DNA of 64,000 bases from Candidatus Poribacteria bacterium (GCA_022826645.1 JAJDUM010000075.1:26998-90997), one strand, 5' to 3'. Shown: positions 33,833-43,938, counted from the first letter of the stretch. A program made the numbers and translations. The notes: generated by a model not told the origin, from the sequence alone.

Positions 33833-35125
33833 ATGGCAACAGATCTTGCACAACATATCCAGACGACTCCTATGGTCGATACACATGAACACCTGCGAAA
33901 AGAACCTGATTGGCTGGAAGATGGTCCTGATATTTTGCAGGACCTGTTCGGGAATTACGTTCCTGCAGATCTCAACACAGCGGGTGCATCGTCCGAAGCG
34001 ATGCAATATTTGATGGATGCGTCGGATCCGGATATCGCCGGACGTTTCGAGGGGATTCAGGAGGCGTGGGAAGCGACGCAATTCACTGGGTACGGCGAGG
34101 CGGTGCGACTCATTGCGGAGCACGTCTACGGAATTGGTGAGCTCACTGGAGCGACCCTAGAGGCAGCACAAGAGAAAATCAAAGCACTGCGCAAACCCGG
34201 TGAACGTTATCGCCTGCTGCACGATGTTGCGAACCTTGACCATGTGCAGACTGACGATTTCAGTTGGCACTGTCTGCCCGATCATTCCGGGTTGGATTTC
34301 TTCCTCTATGACCTCTCATGGGCTGGATTTTGTAATGGGCAGATCGACACGGAGCAGATCCATGCTGAGACAGGTGTTGAAGTGAAAGATCTCCGAACGC
34401 TGAAGCAGGGGATGGAGGCAATTTTCGCGAAGCACGGACCGTGTGCGATTGCGGTGAAGGCACAACACGCCTACAACCGAACCCTCAATTGGATCGAGCG
34501 GAACGATGTTGAGGCATCGGCTGCGCTCTCCCAGGTATTAAACCAACCTGCTGAGGAACTCAGTGTCGAAACCTACCTCTGCTTGGGCGACTGGTGTTGG
34601 GCGCGCGGAGTCGAGTTGTCGATCGAGCACAACCTGCCGTTCAAAATTCACACAGGCTACTACGCAGGCAATGACCGAATGCCGGTTAGTCGAATCCCCG
34701 CCGGAAATATGTGCGAACTCTTTGCCCGTTACTTGGATGCCAAATTTGTCCTGATGCACATCGCCTACCCCTACAACGATGAGCTTGTCGCTTTAGCGAA
34801 GCATTATCGCAACATCTGGGTTGATCTCTGTTGGGCGTGGAGTATAGATCCGTATAGCTCCCGCGACTTCCTGCGTCGATTCATACATGCAGTGCCATCG
34901 AATAAGATCTTTGCTTTTGGAGGGGATACAGGCTGGCCCACCAGTTCAATGGCTTACGCAATTCAAGCGCGTAACGAAATTCGCCGCGCCCTTGAGGGTG
35001 AGATTGCGGACGGCTATATGACCGAGAAACAGGCGATGCAGTTTGCCACGCGCCTAATGCGGGACAATCAGTTCGCTTGTTTTGATGTGAAGGGGACACG
35101 CGCGAATATTCGTGCTGCGGCTTGA
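33833..35125 (+). CDS. Amidohydrolase-superfamily (uronate isomerase-like) protein
   Basis: 430 residues from ATG 33833 with AAAGGACAAG upstream. The N-terminal strand M-V-D-T-H-E-H-L carries the metal-binding HxH. K-I-H-T-G-Y-Y-A-G-N-D near 270 and F-A-F-G-G-D-T-G-W near 360 give the later His and Asp ligands. The overall pattern and length are closest to uronate isomerase-like members of the superfamily. Its reaction is not settled. Confidence 0.75.
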   Translation: MATDLAQHIQTTPMVDTHEHLRKEPDWLEDGPDILQDLFGNYVPADLNTAGASSEAMQYLMDASDPDIAGRFEGIQEAWEATQFTGYGEAVRLIAEHVYGIGELTGATLEAAQEKIKALRKPGERYRLLHDVANLDHVQTDDFSWHCLPDHSGLDFFLYDLSWAGFCNGQIDTEQIHAETGVEVKDLRTLKQGMEAIFAKHGPCAIAVKAQHAYNRTLNWIERNDVEASAALSQVLNQPAEELSVETYLCLGDWCWARGVELSIEHNLPFKIHTGYYAGNDRMPVSRIPAGNMCELFARYLDAKFVLMHIAYPYNDELVALAKHYRNIWVDLCWAWSIDPYSSRDFLRRFIHAVPSNKIFAFGGDTGWPTSSMAYAIQARNEIRRALEGEIADGYMTEKQAMQFATRLMRDNQFACFDVKGTRANIRAAA

Positions 35126-35215
35126 TATAAAGGACGAAAATTAAATCATTCCTGTGCACTCGTTGGGAATTGTCAAATTTCGTCGGGGTGGTAAAACACT
35201 GCCCCGGCGCTTGCC

Positions 35216-35629
35216 CTATCCGGGATCTTTGACCCGGTCAAACGGGATCACTGCCACCGCTTCAATCTCAATTATCCACTCAGGGTCCACCAACCGGCTC
35301 ACTTCTACCAACGTGCTAGCGGGATACGGCGGATCGAAAAACTCAGCACGTACCGCGTGGATATCGGCGAGTGTCGACATATCGGTTACAAAAACCGTGA
35401 CTTTGGCGATGTCCGACATCTCGCCTCCGACGCTTGATAGGACGGTCTGAATGTTTATCAGCGTCTGCCGGGTCTGTGCACGAATATCACCTACCCCGAC
35501 CGTGTTGCCATCCGGGTCCTGCGAAACATGCCCAGAAATATGTAAGACCTTGCCCTCCGGCTGCCATGCAGCACCCGAAAAAATTCCAAACGGCTTGACG
35601 ACACCTGGTGCGTTAAATCCATCTGCCAT
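35216..35629 (-). CDS. Rid/YjgF/UK114-family protein lacking the RidA arginine
   Basis: 137 residues, the family norm. The trimeric Rid fold is clear (L-H-I-S-G-H-V-S-Q-D, T-L-I-N-I-Q-T-V-L, V-T-V-F-V-T-D-M). In RidA the substrate-binding Arg lies in P-A-R-S; here the segment is Y-P-A-S-T-L-V-E-V-S, so the Arg is absent. It is therefore probably one of the Rid subfamilies without imine deaminase activity. Confidence 0.85.
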   Translation of the reverse strand: MADGFNAPGVVKPFGIFSGAAWQPEGKVLHISGHVSQDPDGNTVGVGDIRAQTRQTLINIQTVLSSVGGEMSDIAKVTVFVTDMSTLADIHAVRAEFFDPPYPASTLVEVSRLVDPEWIIEIEAVAVIPFDRVKDPG

Positions 35630-36305
35630 ATCAATTTTTCTCCTCTATTTATTTAGCTTTAAATGAGATCACATACCTTCCGGCATTATATCAGATGTTC
35701 TCTTTCACTGCCAGCGAATACTCAATTCCCAATCTGTCATCTATTCACTTTCAAAGAGTAAGAAAACATACCAAATCAAAAATAAACTGAAGAATATTGC
35801 GGGGTGTGCGTTAAAAAGTTAAAACGGCAAGATATTCTATCGCTATATTTTAGGCGAAGGATTCCCAAATACCCTGTGGATCTCAGAAGTGAATTTCCGC
35901 TATTAATTAGGCGTTACGCACTTCAGCCCTAATTGTATCGGTTCCGTTCCGATGCGTCAGGCGTAAAGGTGGGCTTTTGTACCACAATCTGTATGAGGTT
36001 TCAGAAAATAAATGGGTAATTCTATATTTTCCCCATCCCCGGTAGGTGCGGTTTCCAACCGCACCGGACATCACTCGGAAATTATCGAATTAATAAATCA
36101 GGACTTACGCACTCCAGATTGTAGTTGCCCGTCTGTCCCGATAAGTCGGGGATTCATTGCCGAACTACAGGGCTTTGACCGTTCAACTGCGTGACTCCTA
36201 AGGCCTATTGCACCGGAAAAATACCCAGCATCTCGTCTTTTCATCGGACGCACAGAAGTTGGTTCTGATTCCCTCTGGTGTTGATTTCAATTTGTTTAAG
36301 AACAA
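35630..36305. other. 676-base intergenic, repeat-bearing stretch
   Basis: No gene is supported. It contains the dispersed repeat at 36015-36066 and a long hairpin at 36120-36169 (TGTAGTT paired with AACTACA, with an inner CCCGA-taag-TCGGG). The rest is AT-rich and featureless to my reading. It marks the left edge of the modification-gene cluster. Confidence 0.6.
36015..36066 (+). repeat. Dispersed repeat R2, copy 1
   Basis: Begins GGTAATTCTATATTTTCCCC and ends with a hairpin GGTGCGGTTTCCAACCGCACC. A second copy is at 53082-53133 with few changes. Confidence 0.75.
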
Positions 36306-37619
36306 ATGCGTACTTTTACAGTTATCTGGTTTGGTCAGCTCGTTTCATTACTGGGCACGGCCATGACCCGCTTCGCCTTGCTGATTTGGGCTTATGAACA
36401 AACCGGCAAAGCAACGACACTGGCGTTACTCGGCTTCTTTTCATTCGGCTTAGATATATTGTTGAGTCCGATAGCAGGGGTTTGGGTTGACCGTTGGGAT
36501 AGACGGTTGGTACTGTTGTTTGCCGACCTCGGTGCCGGGTTGATGACGGTCACGATACTGATCTTATACATGACAAATGCTCTACAGATTTGGCACCTTT
36601 ATGTGGTACAAACGCTAACGGGTGGATTCACAGCGTTTCAAGCACCCGCATATACCGCTGCCACGACTATGCTGGTTCCGAAGTCGCAATATACACGGAC
36701 CAGCGGCATGCGTTCTCTCGCAAGTTCCACGTCGCAGGTGCTTGCTCCGGTGTTTGCCGGGGTTATGCTAAGACTAATAGGCATCGGCGGCGTGATGCTG
36801 ATTGACGTTGCGACTTTCCTCGTCGCCGTGACAACGCTCTTGATTGTGTCCATTCCGCACCCGACAGCAACACAAAAAGATTCGACAGAAAGCCGAATGT
36901 GGAGGGAAGTCGGCTTCGGCTTCCACTACATCCGCCATCGGTATGGTCTCCTTGGATTGGTAATTCTTTTTATGGGTATCAATTTTTTTGCTGCCCTGAC
37001 CTACTTTTCAATTCTGCCAGCGATGATTCTGGCACGGAGTGGACGGAACGAGTTGACACTGGCGACCGTACAGGCTGCGCTGGGCATCGGGGGTGTTGTT
37101 GGGGGACTGTTAGTTAGTATCTGGGGTGGCCCAAAGCGACGGATACATAGCATCTGCACAGGTGCGGCTCTCTCGTTTTTGCTTGGAGATTTCTTGTTAG
37201 CGCTCGGACGAAACGTGCAGACTTGGGCACTCGCTGCGTTTCTCGCTGCATTTTTTATTCCGTTCATCTCCAGTGCCCACCGCGCAATCTGGCAGGCGAA
37301 AGTCGCGCCGGAAGTACAAGGACGTGTTTTTTCAGTGAAGGGGATGCTTGAACTCGTTCCCATGCCGCTAGGCTACCTGTTGGCAGGACCGCTGGCAGAC
37401 CGCTGGTTTGAACCGGCGATGATGATAGGTGGGAGCTTGGAAGTGACGTGCGGCTGGCTGGTCGGGACAGGACCCGGTGCGGGCATGGCACTCATGTTCG
37501 CCTGTAATGCGATACTGGGCATAACAATGAGCTTGAGCGGTTACCTGTTTCAGGTGGTGCGTCGCGCCGAAAGCGATTTGCCGGACCATGATGCTGTGTC
37601 TGCGCCACAGTCTGTTTAA
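36306..37619 (+). CDS. MFS transporter, macrolide-efflux-like
   Basis: 437 residues with about 12 hydrophobic segments. The loop after helix 2 has the G-V-W-V-D-R-W-D-R-R form of the major facilitator motif A found in MefA-type drug exporters. It probably pumps out a small molecule. ATG 36306 has no strong ribosome site. The methyltransferase gene follows after 34 bases. Confidence 0.82.
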   Translation: MRTFTVIWFGQLVSLLGTAMTRFALLIWAYEQTGKATTLALLGFFSFGLDILLSPIAGVWVDRWDRRLVLLFADLGAGLMTVTILILYMTNALQIWHLYVVQTLTGGFTAFQAPAYTAATTMLVPKSQYTRTSGMRSLASSTSQVLAPVFAGVMLRLIGIGGVMLIDVATFLVAVTTLLIVSIPHPTATQKDSTESRMWREVGFGFHYIRHRYGLLGLVILFMGINFFAALTYFSILPAMILARSGRNELTLATVQAALGIGGVVGGLLVSIWGGPKRRIHSICTGAALSFLLGDFLLALGRNVQTWALAAFLAAFFIPFISSAHRAIWQAKVAPEVQGRVFSVKGMLELVPMPLGYLLAGPLADRWFEPAMMIGGSLEVTCGWLVGTGPGAGMALMFACNAILGITMSLSGYLFQVVRRAESDLPDHDAVSAPQSV

Positions 37620-37653
37620 AGTTTTAACACTACAAATCAGGAGGTATCCTCAC

Positions 37654-38529
37654 ATGTGCAAGCAAAATAGCCTGCAAGAGAATCACCCCCCAATTTATAA
37701 TAAAAAACTTTCAAGCGAAATTATGGCTCATTACGAACAAGGGGATGAAATTCGGCGGCTTTTCTCAAGCCTAGGACAACTTGAGGAAACGCGTATGCGA
37801 GAGCTGATTGCGCGCCATTTGCCAGCGACACCAGCCGTAATATATGACGTGGGTGGTGGTCCCGGAAGCTATGCGTGCTGGCTGGCGAAACAAGGATACG
37901 AGGTTCATCTTGTGGATCCCGTTCCGCTTCATGTGGAACAAGCATCCGCAGCATCGCAAGCCCAACCCGACCATCCAGTTGCAGAACTCTGCATTGGAGA
38001 TGCCCGTCATTTAGATCGACCGGAGGATTCTGTAGATGTCGTCCTCATGTTAGGACCACTGTACCATTTGACGGAGCAACACGAGCGAATCGCGGCATTA
38101 CGAGAATCGTATCGAATCCTTCGGAAGGGCGGAATCATATTCGCCGTCGCTATCTCTCGATACGCTTCGACCTTGCACGGTATGATAGATGGTAACATGG
38201 ATCCAGAGTTTATCAAAATTGCATCCCGAGATCTGCGGGAAGGGCAGCACCGGAATCCAAACGAGCATCCAAGGTACTTTACAACAGCGTTCCTCCATCG
38301 GCCGGAGGAATTCAAATCAGAGATAGAAAAGGCAGGATTCAATCTTGAAGGTCTATTTGGGATTCAGGGTCCCGCTTGGCTGCTACAAAATCTCGAAGAA
38401 CAGTGGGCTGATGCCAGCCACCGTGAGCGGCTGCTGCATATCGCTCGTTCCCTCGAAAACGAGCCATCAGTAATTGGTGTAAATGCACATATTATGGCAA
38501 TTGCTCGCAAAACGAAAGACTTCGCCTAA
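37654..38529 (+). CDS. Class I SAM-dependent methyltransferase
   Basis: 291 residues from ATG 37654 (AGGAGG upstream). The open frame starts earlier, inside the MFS gene, but lacks support there. Motif I is V-I-Y-D-V-G-G-G-P-G-S-Y near 69-80; V-H-L-V-D-P-V holds the acidic residue at the end of strand 2; D-V-V-L-M-L-G-P-L-Y-H-L is motif IV. Substrate unknown; its neighbours modify or export small molecules. Confidence 0.85.
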   Translation: MCKQNSLQENHPPIYNKKLSSEIMAHYEQGDEIRRLFSSLGQLEETRMRELIARHLPATPAVIYDVGGGPGSYACWLAKQGYEVHLVDPVPLHVEQASAASQAQPDHPVAELCIGDARHLDRPEDSVDVVLMLGPLYHLTEQHERIAALRESYRILRKGGIIFAVAISRYASTLHGMIDGNMDPEFIKIASRDLREGQHRNPNEHPRYFTTAFLHRPEEFKSEIEKAGFNLEGLFGIQGPAWLLQNLEEQWADASHRERLLHIARSLENEPSVIGVNAHIMAIARKTKDFA

Positions 38530-38591
38530 GAAGATAGACAACTTAATAATGGGAAGAGGAAGACCAAGCAAAGGACCGGAAGATAAGCTAA

Positions 38592-39146
38592 ATGAAAACT
38601 TTAAAAGCCTATAATGTCGCCAATCAATTGCCAAATGTGGAGACAGACCGCCTCTATTTTAAGATCATTGAGATGAGTGATGTAGATTTCATTCATCAAC
38701 TATATTCCGACTGGAGGGTCTCACAGCATCTGGGGAAAGTGCCATTTCCTTTCGGATATGAGGACGCGGTACGCACGACTTCTCATTGTGTCTCGAAGGA
38801 AAGTACCGAAGATACGATGACTTTGCTGATCAAGAAAAAGGATGACCACCGAACTATCGGGATTGTTACCTTGAGAAAAGATGGAGAGTTAGGGATACTC
38901 GGCTATTCGATTCTCCCTGAATTCTGGAACATGGGATTTGCAACCGAAGCCTGCAAGAGAATTGTCAATTTTGGATTTGAATGTTTGGAATTGTCAACAA
39001 TTCAGGCAAGTACTACTGAAAATAATGTTGCTTCGATGAAGGTTCTGGAAAAGATAGGATTTTCCCTTAGAGAAGGTGGAATCAAAGAAAATTCAACTCA
39101 TAGTGGAGAGAGACTTGTCAGAAAATATCAAATTCAAAGCCAATAG
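38592..39146 (+). CDS. GNAT acetyltransferase, RimJ/RimL type
   Basis: 184 residues. It starts E-T-D-R-L-Y-F-K and contains G-I-L-G-Y-S-I-L-P-E-F-W-N-M-G-F-A-T-E-A (acetyl-CoA loop) and N-V-A-S-M-K-V-L-E-K-I-G-F. It probably acetylates an N-terminus or a small amine. The NUDIX gene starts inside its last codons. Confidence 0.85.
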   Translation: MKTLKAYNVANQLPNVETDRLYFKIIEMSDVDFIHQLYSDWRVSQHLGKVPFPFGYEDAVRTTSHCVSKESTEDTMTLLIKKKDDHRTIGIVTLRKDGELGILGYSILPEFWNMGFATEACKRIVNFGFECLELSTIQASTTENNVASMKVLEKIGFSLREGGIKENSTHSGERLVRKYQIQSQ

Positions 39147-39639
39147 ACAAGGAATCCGGTTTGTAGCCCGTGCGGCGATTGTCCGCGATGACGCAATTCT
39201 GCTTATTGCGTTTGATGGCGAGAACGGTTTCCATTATAATCTGCCCGGTGGAGGCGTTGAGCCGGGCGAAAGGTTATACGATGCGGCGCGGCGTGAAGTC
39301 CGCGAGGAGGCTGCTGCTGAAGTGGAAGTGAAGGAACTGCTGTTTGTCTACGAATGTTTCCCACCCGACTACGGGTTTGCGCTAGATGAAAAGCCGCATT
39401 GCGTTGATTTCCTTTTTCGTTGTGCCCTTTGCGAGGGAAGTGAGCCACGCCTGCCTGATAATCCGGACGAGAACGAAGTTGCTGTTCATTGGATGCCGCT
39501 AGATGAATTTCCTGATGCCCCGCTTGTACCACAAATTCAGGATCGAGTGATTGCTGCCCTACAAAGAAACAGCGATGATCCATTTTGCGTAAGCCCCGAT
39601 ATGACGGACGAAATCAAGAGTTTGAGACGAAGTGTCTAA
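39115..39639 (+). CDS. NUDIX hydrolase
   Basis: 174 residues from TTG 39115, supported by GGAGAG five bases upstream; an ATG at 39076 would force a 71-base overlap. The Nudix box is present as G-G-V-E-P-G-E-x7-R-E-V-R-E-E-A, with Ala in place of the last Gly. The N-terminal strands (I-R-F-V-A-R-A-A-I-V-R-D-D) are typical. It cleaves a nucleoside diphosphate linked to another group; which is unknown. It overlaps the GNAT gene by 32 bases. Confidence 0.85.
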   Translation: MSENIKFKANRQGIRFVARAAIVRDDAILLIAFDGENGFHYNLPGGGVEPGERLYDAARREVREEAAAEVEVKELLFVYECFPPDYGFALDEKPHCVDFLFRCALCEGSEPRLPDNPDENEVAVHWMPLDEFPDAPLVPQIQDRVIAALQRNSDDPFCVSPDMTDEIKSLRRSV

Positions 39640-39698
39640 TTGGTCGATAAAATGTGACCGTATAGGAAAACAGATAAGGAAATCATACAGAAACTTAA

Positions 39699-41003
39699 AT
39701 GCCTATTGACTTAGGCGATAATCTAATTTTACGGTTTGCATGTCCCGGCGACGTGGGCGCCCTCGCTGAATTTAACGCCCGCATCTTCGAGGATGAGAAA
39801 ATAGGGATTTTGGTGCGCGGTTTGATGTCAGGCCATCACCCAACGGTGAAAGCGAGCGATTTTACATTAGTGGAAGATACCCGCACGAACAAAATCGTCT
39901 CGTCAATGTGCCTTATCTCCCAGATGTGGGCATATCACGGGATTTCGTTCAAGTTTGGGCGTCCCGAAGTGGTCGTCACGGAACCAGAATACCGCCGCCG
40001 CGGACTGGTGCGAAAGCAGGTTGAGGTTATACACGCCTTGAGCGCAGCAAAGGGTGAACTGATGCAGGGCATCACCGGCATCCCGTGGTATTATCGCCAG
40101 TTCGGGTATGAGATGGCAATGGATGGCGCTGGTGGAAGAGGCATCGCGGGAGTCCATCTGCCGAAGTTGAAAGATGGCGACTCCGAAAAATATCGTCTGC
40201 GTCCCGTGGTAGATGATGACCACGCCTTCATTCGGGAGTTGTATGACCTCGCTAATCCCCGTCAACCCTTCGCGGCTCTACGCTCAGAGACGGAATGGAA
40301 TTATGAATTCAGCGGACGCTTGGAAGAGGATTTTGCCTGCCGAAAATGGCTGATAATTGAGACCGCAGCGTGTGAACGATTGGGTTACGTGCAATATTAC
40401 CCGTGGATAGAGGATAATGCACTGTACATCATTCAGATGGAACTCAAACCGGGTGTGGGTTATCTTAACCTGATGCCAAATGTGTTGCACGGGTTATGGA
40501 AACTCGCACAAATAGTGCCTGCATATGCAAATCATAAAAATCAAGAATTGAAGACTATTAGGCTTGAATTTGGGCGTACGCATCCAGCTTACCATGCCTT
40601 GTTAGGAAATAAAATCCACGTAGATGAACCGTATGGGTTATACATCCGTATACCGAATCTGGTTGCCTTTTTGCGGCATATTCAATCTGCCTTAGAAAAG
40701 AATCTTGTGGGGACCGTCGCGGAGGGTTATAACGGCGAGTTGAAACTGAATTTTTATCGAAGCGGTCTACAACTGAAATTCAACGGCGGAAAGATAAGAG
40801 ACATCTCCAACTGGTCGCCCGATTCGGTCGAGGATGGCGATGCTCGGTTCCCAGATCTGACTTTCTGGCAGCTCCTGTGCGGTCGCTGCCGGTTCAATGA
40901 ATTGAAAACTAATTTTGTCGACTGTGACGGACGGGGCGAAGCGGGTGTCCTGCTCGATTGTCTATTCCCACCGTTCACCGGAAACGTCTGGTGTTTGTCA
41001 TGA
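39699..41003 (+). CDS. Eis-like GNAT acetyltransferase with SCP2-like C-terminal domain
   Basis: 434 residues. The N-terminal GNAT domain shows V-V-V-T-E-P-E-Y-R-R-R-G-L-V-R-K-Q and W-Y-Y-R-Q-F-G-Y-E. A second, degenerate GNAT-like middle part follows, and the C-terminal 110 residues look like the SCP2 fold of Eis/COG4552 proteins. Eis enzymes acetylate aminoglycosides and other amines; relatives have varied substrates. It lies in a run of modification genes. Confidence 0.78.
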   Translation: MPIDLGDNLILRFACPGDVGALAEFNARIFEDEKIGILVRGLMSGHHPTVKASDFTLVEDTRTNKIVSSMCLISQMWAYHGISFKFGRPEVVVTEPEYRRRGLVRKQVEVIHALSAAKGELMQGITGIPWYYRQFGYEMAMDGAGGRGIAGVHLPKLKDGDSEKYRLRPVVDDDHAFIRELYDLANPRQPFAALRSETEWNYEFSGRLEEDFACRKWLIIETAACERLGYVQYYPWIEDNALYIIQMELKPGVGYLNLMPNVLHGLWKLAQIVPAYANHKNQELKTIRLEFGRTHPAYHALLGNKIHVDEPYGLYIRIPNLVAFLRHIQSALEKNLVGTVAEGYNGELKLNFYRSGLQLKFNGGKIRDISNWSPDSVEDGDARFPDLTFWQLLCGRCRFNELKTNFVDCDGRGEAGVLLDCLFPPFTGNVWCLS

Positions 41004-41017
41004 AGGAGTGCTTTACG

Positions 41018-41866
41018 TTGGCGAAAAAGAGAAGAGATCGGAAACAAAAAGATTACTATCAGCGGCGGTTTGAAGATAAAGACTTCGCTTGGCTGGCGGA
41101 ACAGTTTAAGAAACAGGTTGCACGAAACCCCGACCTAACACTGGAGGAATATGCGATTCGCCACGGCGTTGAATCCAAACGAATCCGCAGTTTTATCAAT
41201 GTGGACCGGAATATCGGGCTTAAGAACGTCATTACCGTCTGGCACGGTACGACAGTTGATAGAGCTGAGGCGATTATGGAGAGAGGATTTAAAGCGCGGG
41301 CAAGGGCAGGGAAGAAAATCTGGTTTACCCAAAAATCAAGGGAAGCCCGTAAGAGGGCAGCGCAGCTGGCGCAATCTCGTGGAAAAGCACCTGTGGTTTT
41401 CCGTTGTCAGATTAATATCGGCAAATATAGCGAATTTGACAATCCACGCCCACATCATTACGCCTTCAAACATTCCTGTATTGACAAAGCGGTTATCTCC
41501 AGTGTATCCGGTGTGGAAGTGAACGGGGAGGACAAATTTCGACAAGAGACAGAGGTCAAAGAGGAATTGGTTGATATTATCCTTACCAGAACCTCTGGCA
41601 AATATGGCGTATTGTTGTGGGTAAATGCCTATCTGGAAGGGGAGGGTCAGACGCTCATAGACGAAAACCATCCAGCAATTGAGAAAATTTATCAATGGAT
41701 AGAGGCGCAATACACTGGAGATCGAGAGGAGGTAATCTCCGAAGCGGAGATGTTAGCGCAGGTAAAGATACACCTGAATGGAGAGCCCCAAAAAATGACG
41801 AATCTGGGCATTGCAACTTTGGGCACAGATGAAGTAGGAGAAGAAGAAGAAGGTGAAGAAAACTGA
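41018..41866 (+). CDS. Putative ADP-ribosyltransferase-fold protein
   Basis: 282 residues from TTG 41018, chosen because AAGGAG lies nine bases upstream; ATG 41000 overlaps the previous stop (ATGA) and is the alternative. After a basic N-terminal helical part, V-W-H-G-T-T-V-D-R-A-E-A-I-M-E-R-G-F, K-I-W-F-T-Q and then V-V-F-R-C-Q-I-N resemble the His-Gly-Thr entry and central strands of PARP/Tpt1-type ART folds. The later catalytic residues are not certain. The tail is very acidic. Function inferred from fold resemblance only. Confidence 0.5.
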   Translation: MAKKRRDRKQKDYYQRRFEDKDFAWLAEQFKKQVARNPDLTLEEYAIRHGVESKRIRSFINVDRNIGLKNVITVWHGTTVDRAEAIMERGFKARARAGKKIWFTQKSREARKRAAQLAQSRGKAPVVFRCQINIGKYSEFDNPRPHHYAFKHSCIDKAVISSVSGVEVNGEDKFRQETEVKEELVDIILTRTSGKYGVLLWVNAYLEGEGQTLIDENHPAIEKIYQWIEAQYTGDREEVISEAEMLAQVKIHLNGEPQKMTNLGIATLGTDEVGEEEEGEEN

Positions 41867-43919
41867 ATGGCTGCGGTGGCTACACGCAATGTTTTGGGTG
41901 CTGATTGCGCTGCTGGCTATACCGCTTTTCGCAGAAACGCAAAAATCAACGCGCACCATCAATGCCACATGGGTAGATACGCCCCCGGTCATTGATGGCA
42001 ATCTTACCGACGGTGTATGGCAACATGCTCAAGTTGCGAACAAGTTCTTCCGTGCAAAGGAGGGAGACATTCAGCTTGCACAACTAAACACTGAAGCAAG
42101 GGTTTTGTACGATGAGAACACCCTCTATATCGGCGTGCACTGCGAGGAGCCGAACATGAACGGTCTGCGCGAAACGAAAACGCGACGGGATTCGCCTGTT
42201 TGGCAGAATGACTGCATCGAAGTGATGCTTGATACCTATCATGACCGTCGTAACTGCTATGTTTTTGCTATCAATACACTCGGCACACAGACGGATGAGC
42301 GGGTCAGCAACGAAAGCGTTTTCGACATGAGTTGGGATGCAAACTGGGAAGCGAAAATAAAGAAACACCAGAGTGGTTGGACCGCAGAATTTGCGATTCC
42401 GTTTCGGGCGCTCCGTTTTAATCGGCGTGATACCACGTGGGGGATCAACTTTTGGCGGGTACGTCCAGTAAACAGTCAATCCTATTCTTGGGCACACACC
42501 GCTTTTTTCTCACGCGTGTCCGAGTTTGGCAATTTGACTGGCTTGAATTTAAAAAAAATCAAAACGGGACAGAAACTTGGCATTCTCCCCTATGGCAGCT
42601 ACCGTGCGATAGAAAATCGTCCCAATGATTTTGATGGTGGGGTAGACCTTATCCTCCCAATTTCGACACGCCTCACCTCGAACATGACTTTTAATCCAGA
42701 TTTTTCACAATTAGAAAGTGATCCGACACAAATTAACATCTCAAGTGACCGGGAGTTATCTCTCCCCGAACGCCGCCCATTCTTCCGAGAGGGTGCCGAG
42801 TTGTTTGATCTGCCGCTCAATCTGCTCTATACCCGTCGCGTTCAAGAAATCGATTTCGGTGCAAAAACGGCGGGCACAATGGGCGGCGCTAATTTCTCAA
42901 TCATCAATACCTATGGTAAAATGATTGATCGGTACGATGCCGATCAGAAAAAGCAGGCGAACCTTTTAGCTGGACGGATGAATTACGACATCGGTGAACG
43001 GACTGTCCTTGGCGTGATGGGTACACACAAACACCAAGCTGACCGAAATGTAGGGCTTCTATCGCTCAATGGTCGGTTTGGACTTCATCGAAACTGGACT
43101 GCAACATCGCAGTATGCGGTTGATTTCATTGATGGTGATACGCATTGGGCATATTATACCGCGATGGAATGGCTTCATAAAGGGTGGCTCGCCAACATTC
43201 GGCTTGAAGAGATTCAAGACGGTTTTCGTCCAAATGAGATGGGGCTTGAAGATGAGGCATTCCGTCGGAGCCGCGCCCGTGTAAGGTACAACTATGAGTT
43301 TCCGGAGGGGAATTTGGTGCAATTATTTCAGATTGATACGCGCCATTTTCATCAAACCAATGCACAAAGATTGTTACGGGAGCGGCAGAGTGAGTTCCGT
43401 TTCAATATTGACATTGGGCGGTTTGACTTCTTCACTTCCGGTGGATTTGGCGTACTTCGCGAAGTCGGTCAACTTTTTGACACCAAGTTTATTGACTCAG
43501 ACATTAATTATGAAGCACCGTGGTGGCACTTAGCGGTTGGAAATCGTTTCGGTACACGCCGAGATGAGTTCAACCGATTCACCAACTTTTCTGCGGGTGT
43601 CAACCTCTTCGGCAAGCTGACCGCCGATTTAGACCTTGAGAATTTCTTTTGGCGCAGGTATCGAAATACACTGATTTTCCGGCTCCGCAGTAACTATCAA
43701 TTGACCCCAAAGATCGGTTGGCTAATTTTTGTTGAACGCGTTGATGAACGCCTGCAAGATGAGATTAGCTACAATTTCAACGCAATCTTCGACTACGAGT
43801 TCACCCCAGAAAGCCACTTCTTCTTCGTGTTTGTTGACAGTCTGCCGGGTGAGCGAGCTGTGTTTACAAAACTCGCGTATCTTTTTGAATCTGGTTTCCC
43901 CGGGTTTCCGTCAATTTAA
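41853..43919 (+). CDS. Outer-membrane DUF5916 protein with CBM9-like N-terminal domain
   Basis: 688 residues from GTG 41853. A signal peptide (hydrophobic core about 13-27) precedes a CBM9-like domain at about 35-230 (P-P-V-I-D-G-N-L-T-D-G-V-W, N-T-L-Y-I-G-V-H-C). The remaining 450 residues have the alternating pattern of a beta-barrel and match the DUF5916 type (T-F-N-P-D-F-S-Q-L-E-S-D and R-R-P-F-F-R-E-G-A-E-L-F). It probably sits in the outer membrane and binds or passes a glycan or other ligand. The start overlaps the ART-like gene by 14 bases. Confidence 0.8.
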   Translation: MKKTEWLRWLHAMFWVLIALLAIPLFAETQKSTRTINATWVDTPPVIDGNLTDGVWQHAQVANKFFRAKEGDIQLAQLNTEARVLYDENTLYIGVHCEEPNMNGLRETKTRRDSPVWQNDCIEVMLDTYHDRRNCYVFAINTLGTQTDERVSNESVFDMSWDANWEAKIKKHQSGWTAEFAIPFRALRFNRRDTTWGINFWRVRPVNSQSYSWAHTAFFSRVSEFGNLTGLNLKKIKTGQKLGILPYGSYRAIENRPNDFDGGVDLILPISTRLTSNMTFNPDFSQLESDPTQINISSDRELSLPERRPFFREGAELFDLPLNLLYTRRVQEIDFGAKTAGTMGGANFSIINTYGKMIDRYDADQKKQANLLAGRMNYDIGERTVLGVMGTHKHQADRNVGLLSLNGRFGLHRNWTATSQYAVDFIDGDTHWAYYTAMEWLHKGWLANIRLEEIQDGFRPNEMGLEDEAFRRSRARVRYNYEFPEGNLVQLFQIDTRHFHQTNAQRLLRERQSEFRFNIDIGRFDFFTSGGFGVLREVGQLFDTKFIDSDINYEAPWWHLAVGNRFGTRRDEFNRFTNFSAGVNLFGKLTADLDLENFFWRRYRNTLIFRLRSNYQLTPKIGWLIFVERVDERLQDEISYNFNAIFDYEFTPESHFFFVFVDSLPGERAVFTKLAYLFESGFPGFPSI

Positions 43920-43938
43920 GTGAGGGTAACTCATCAAA

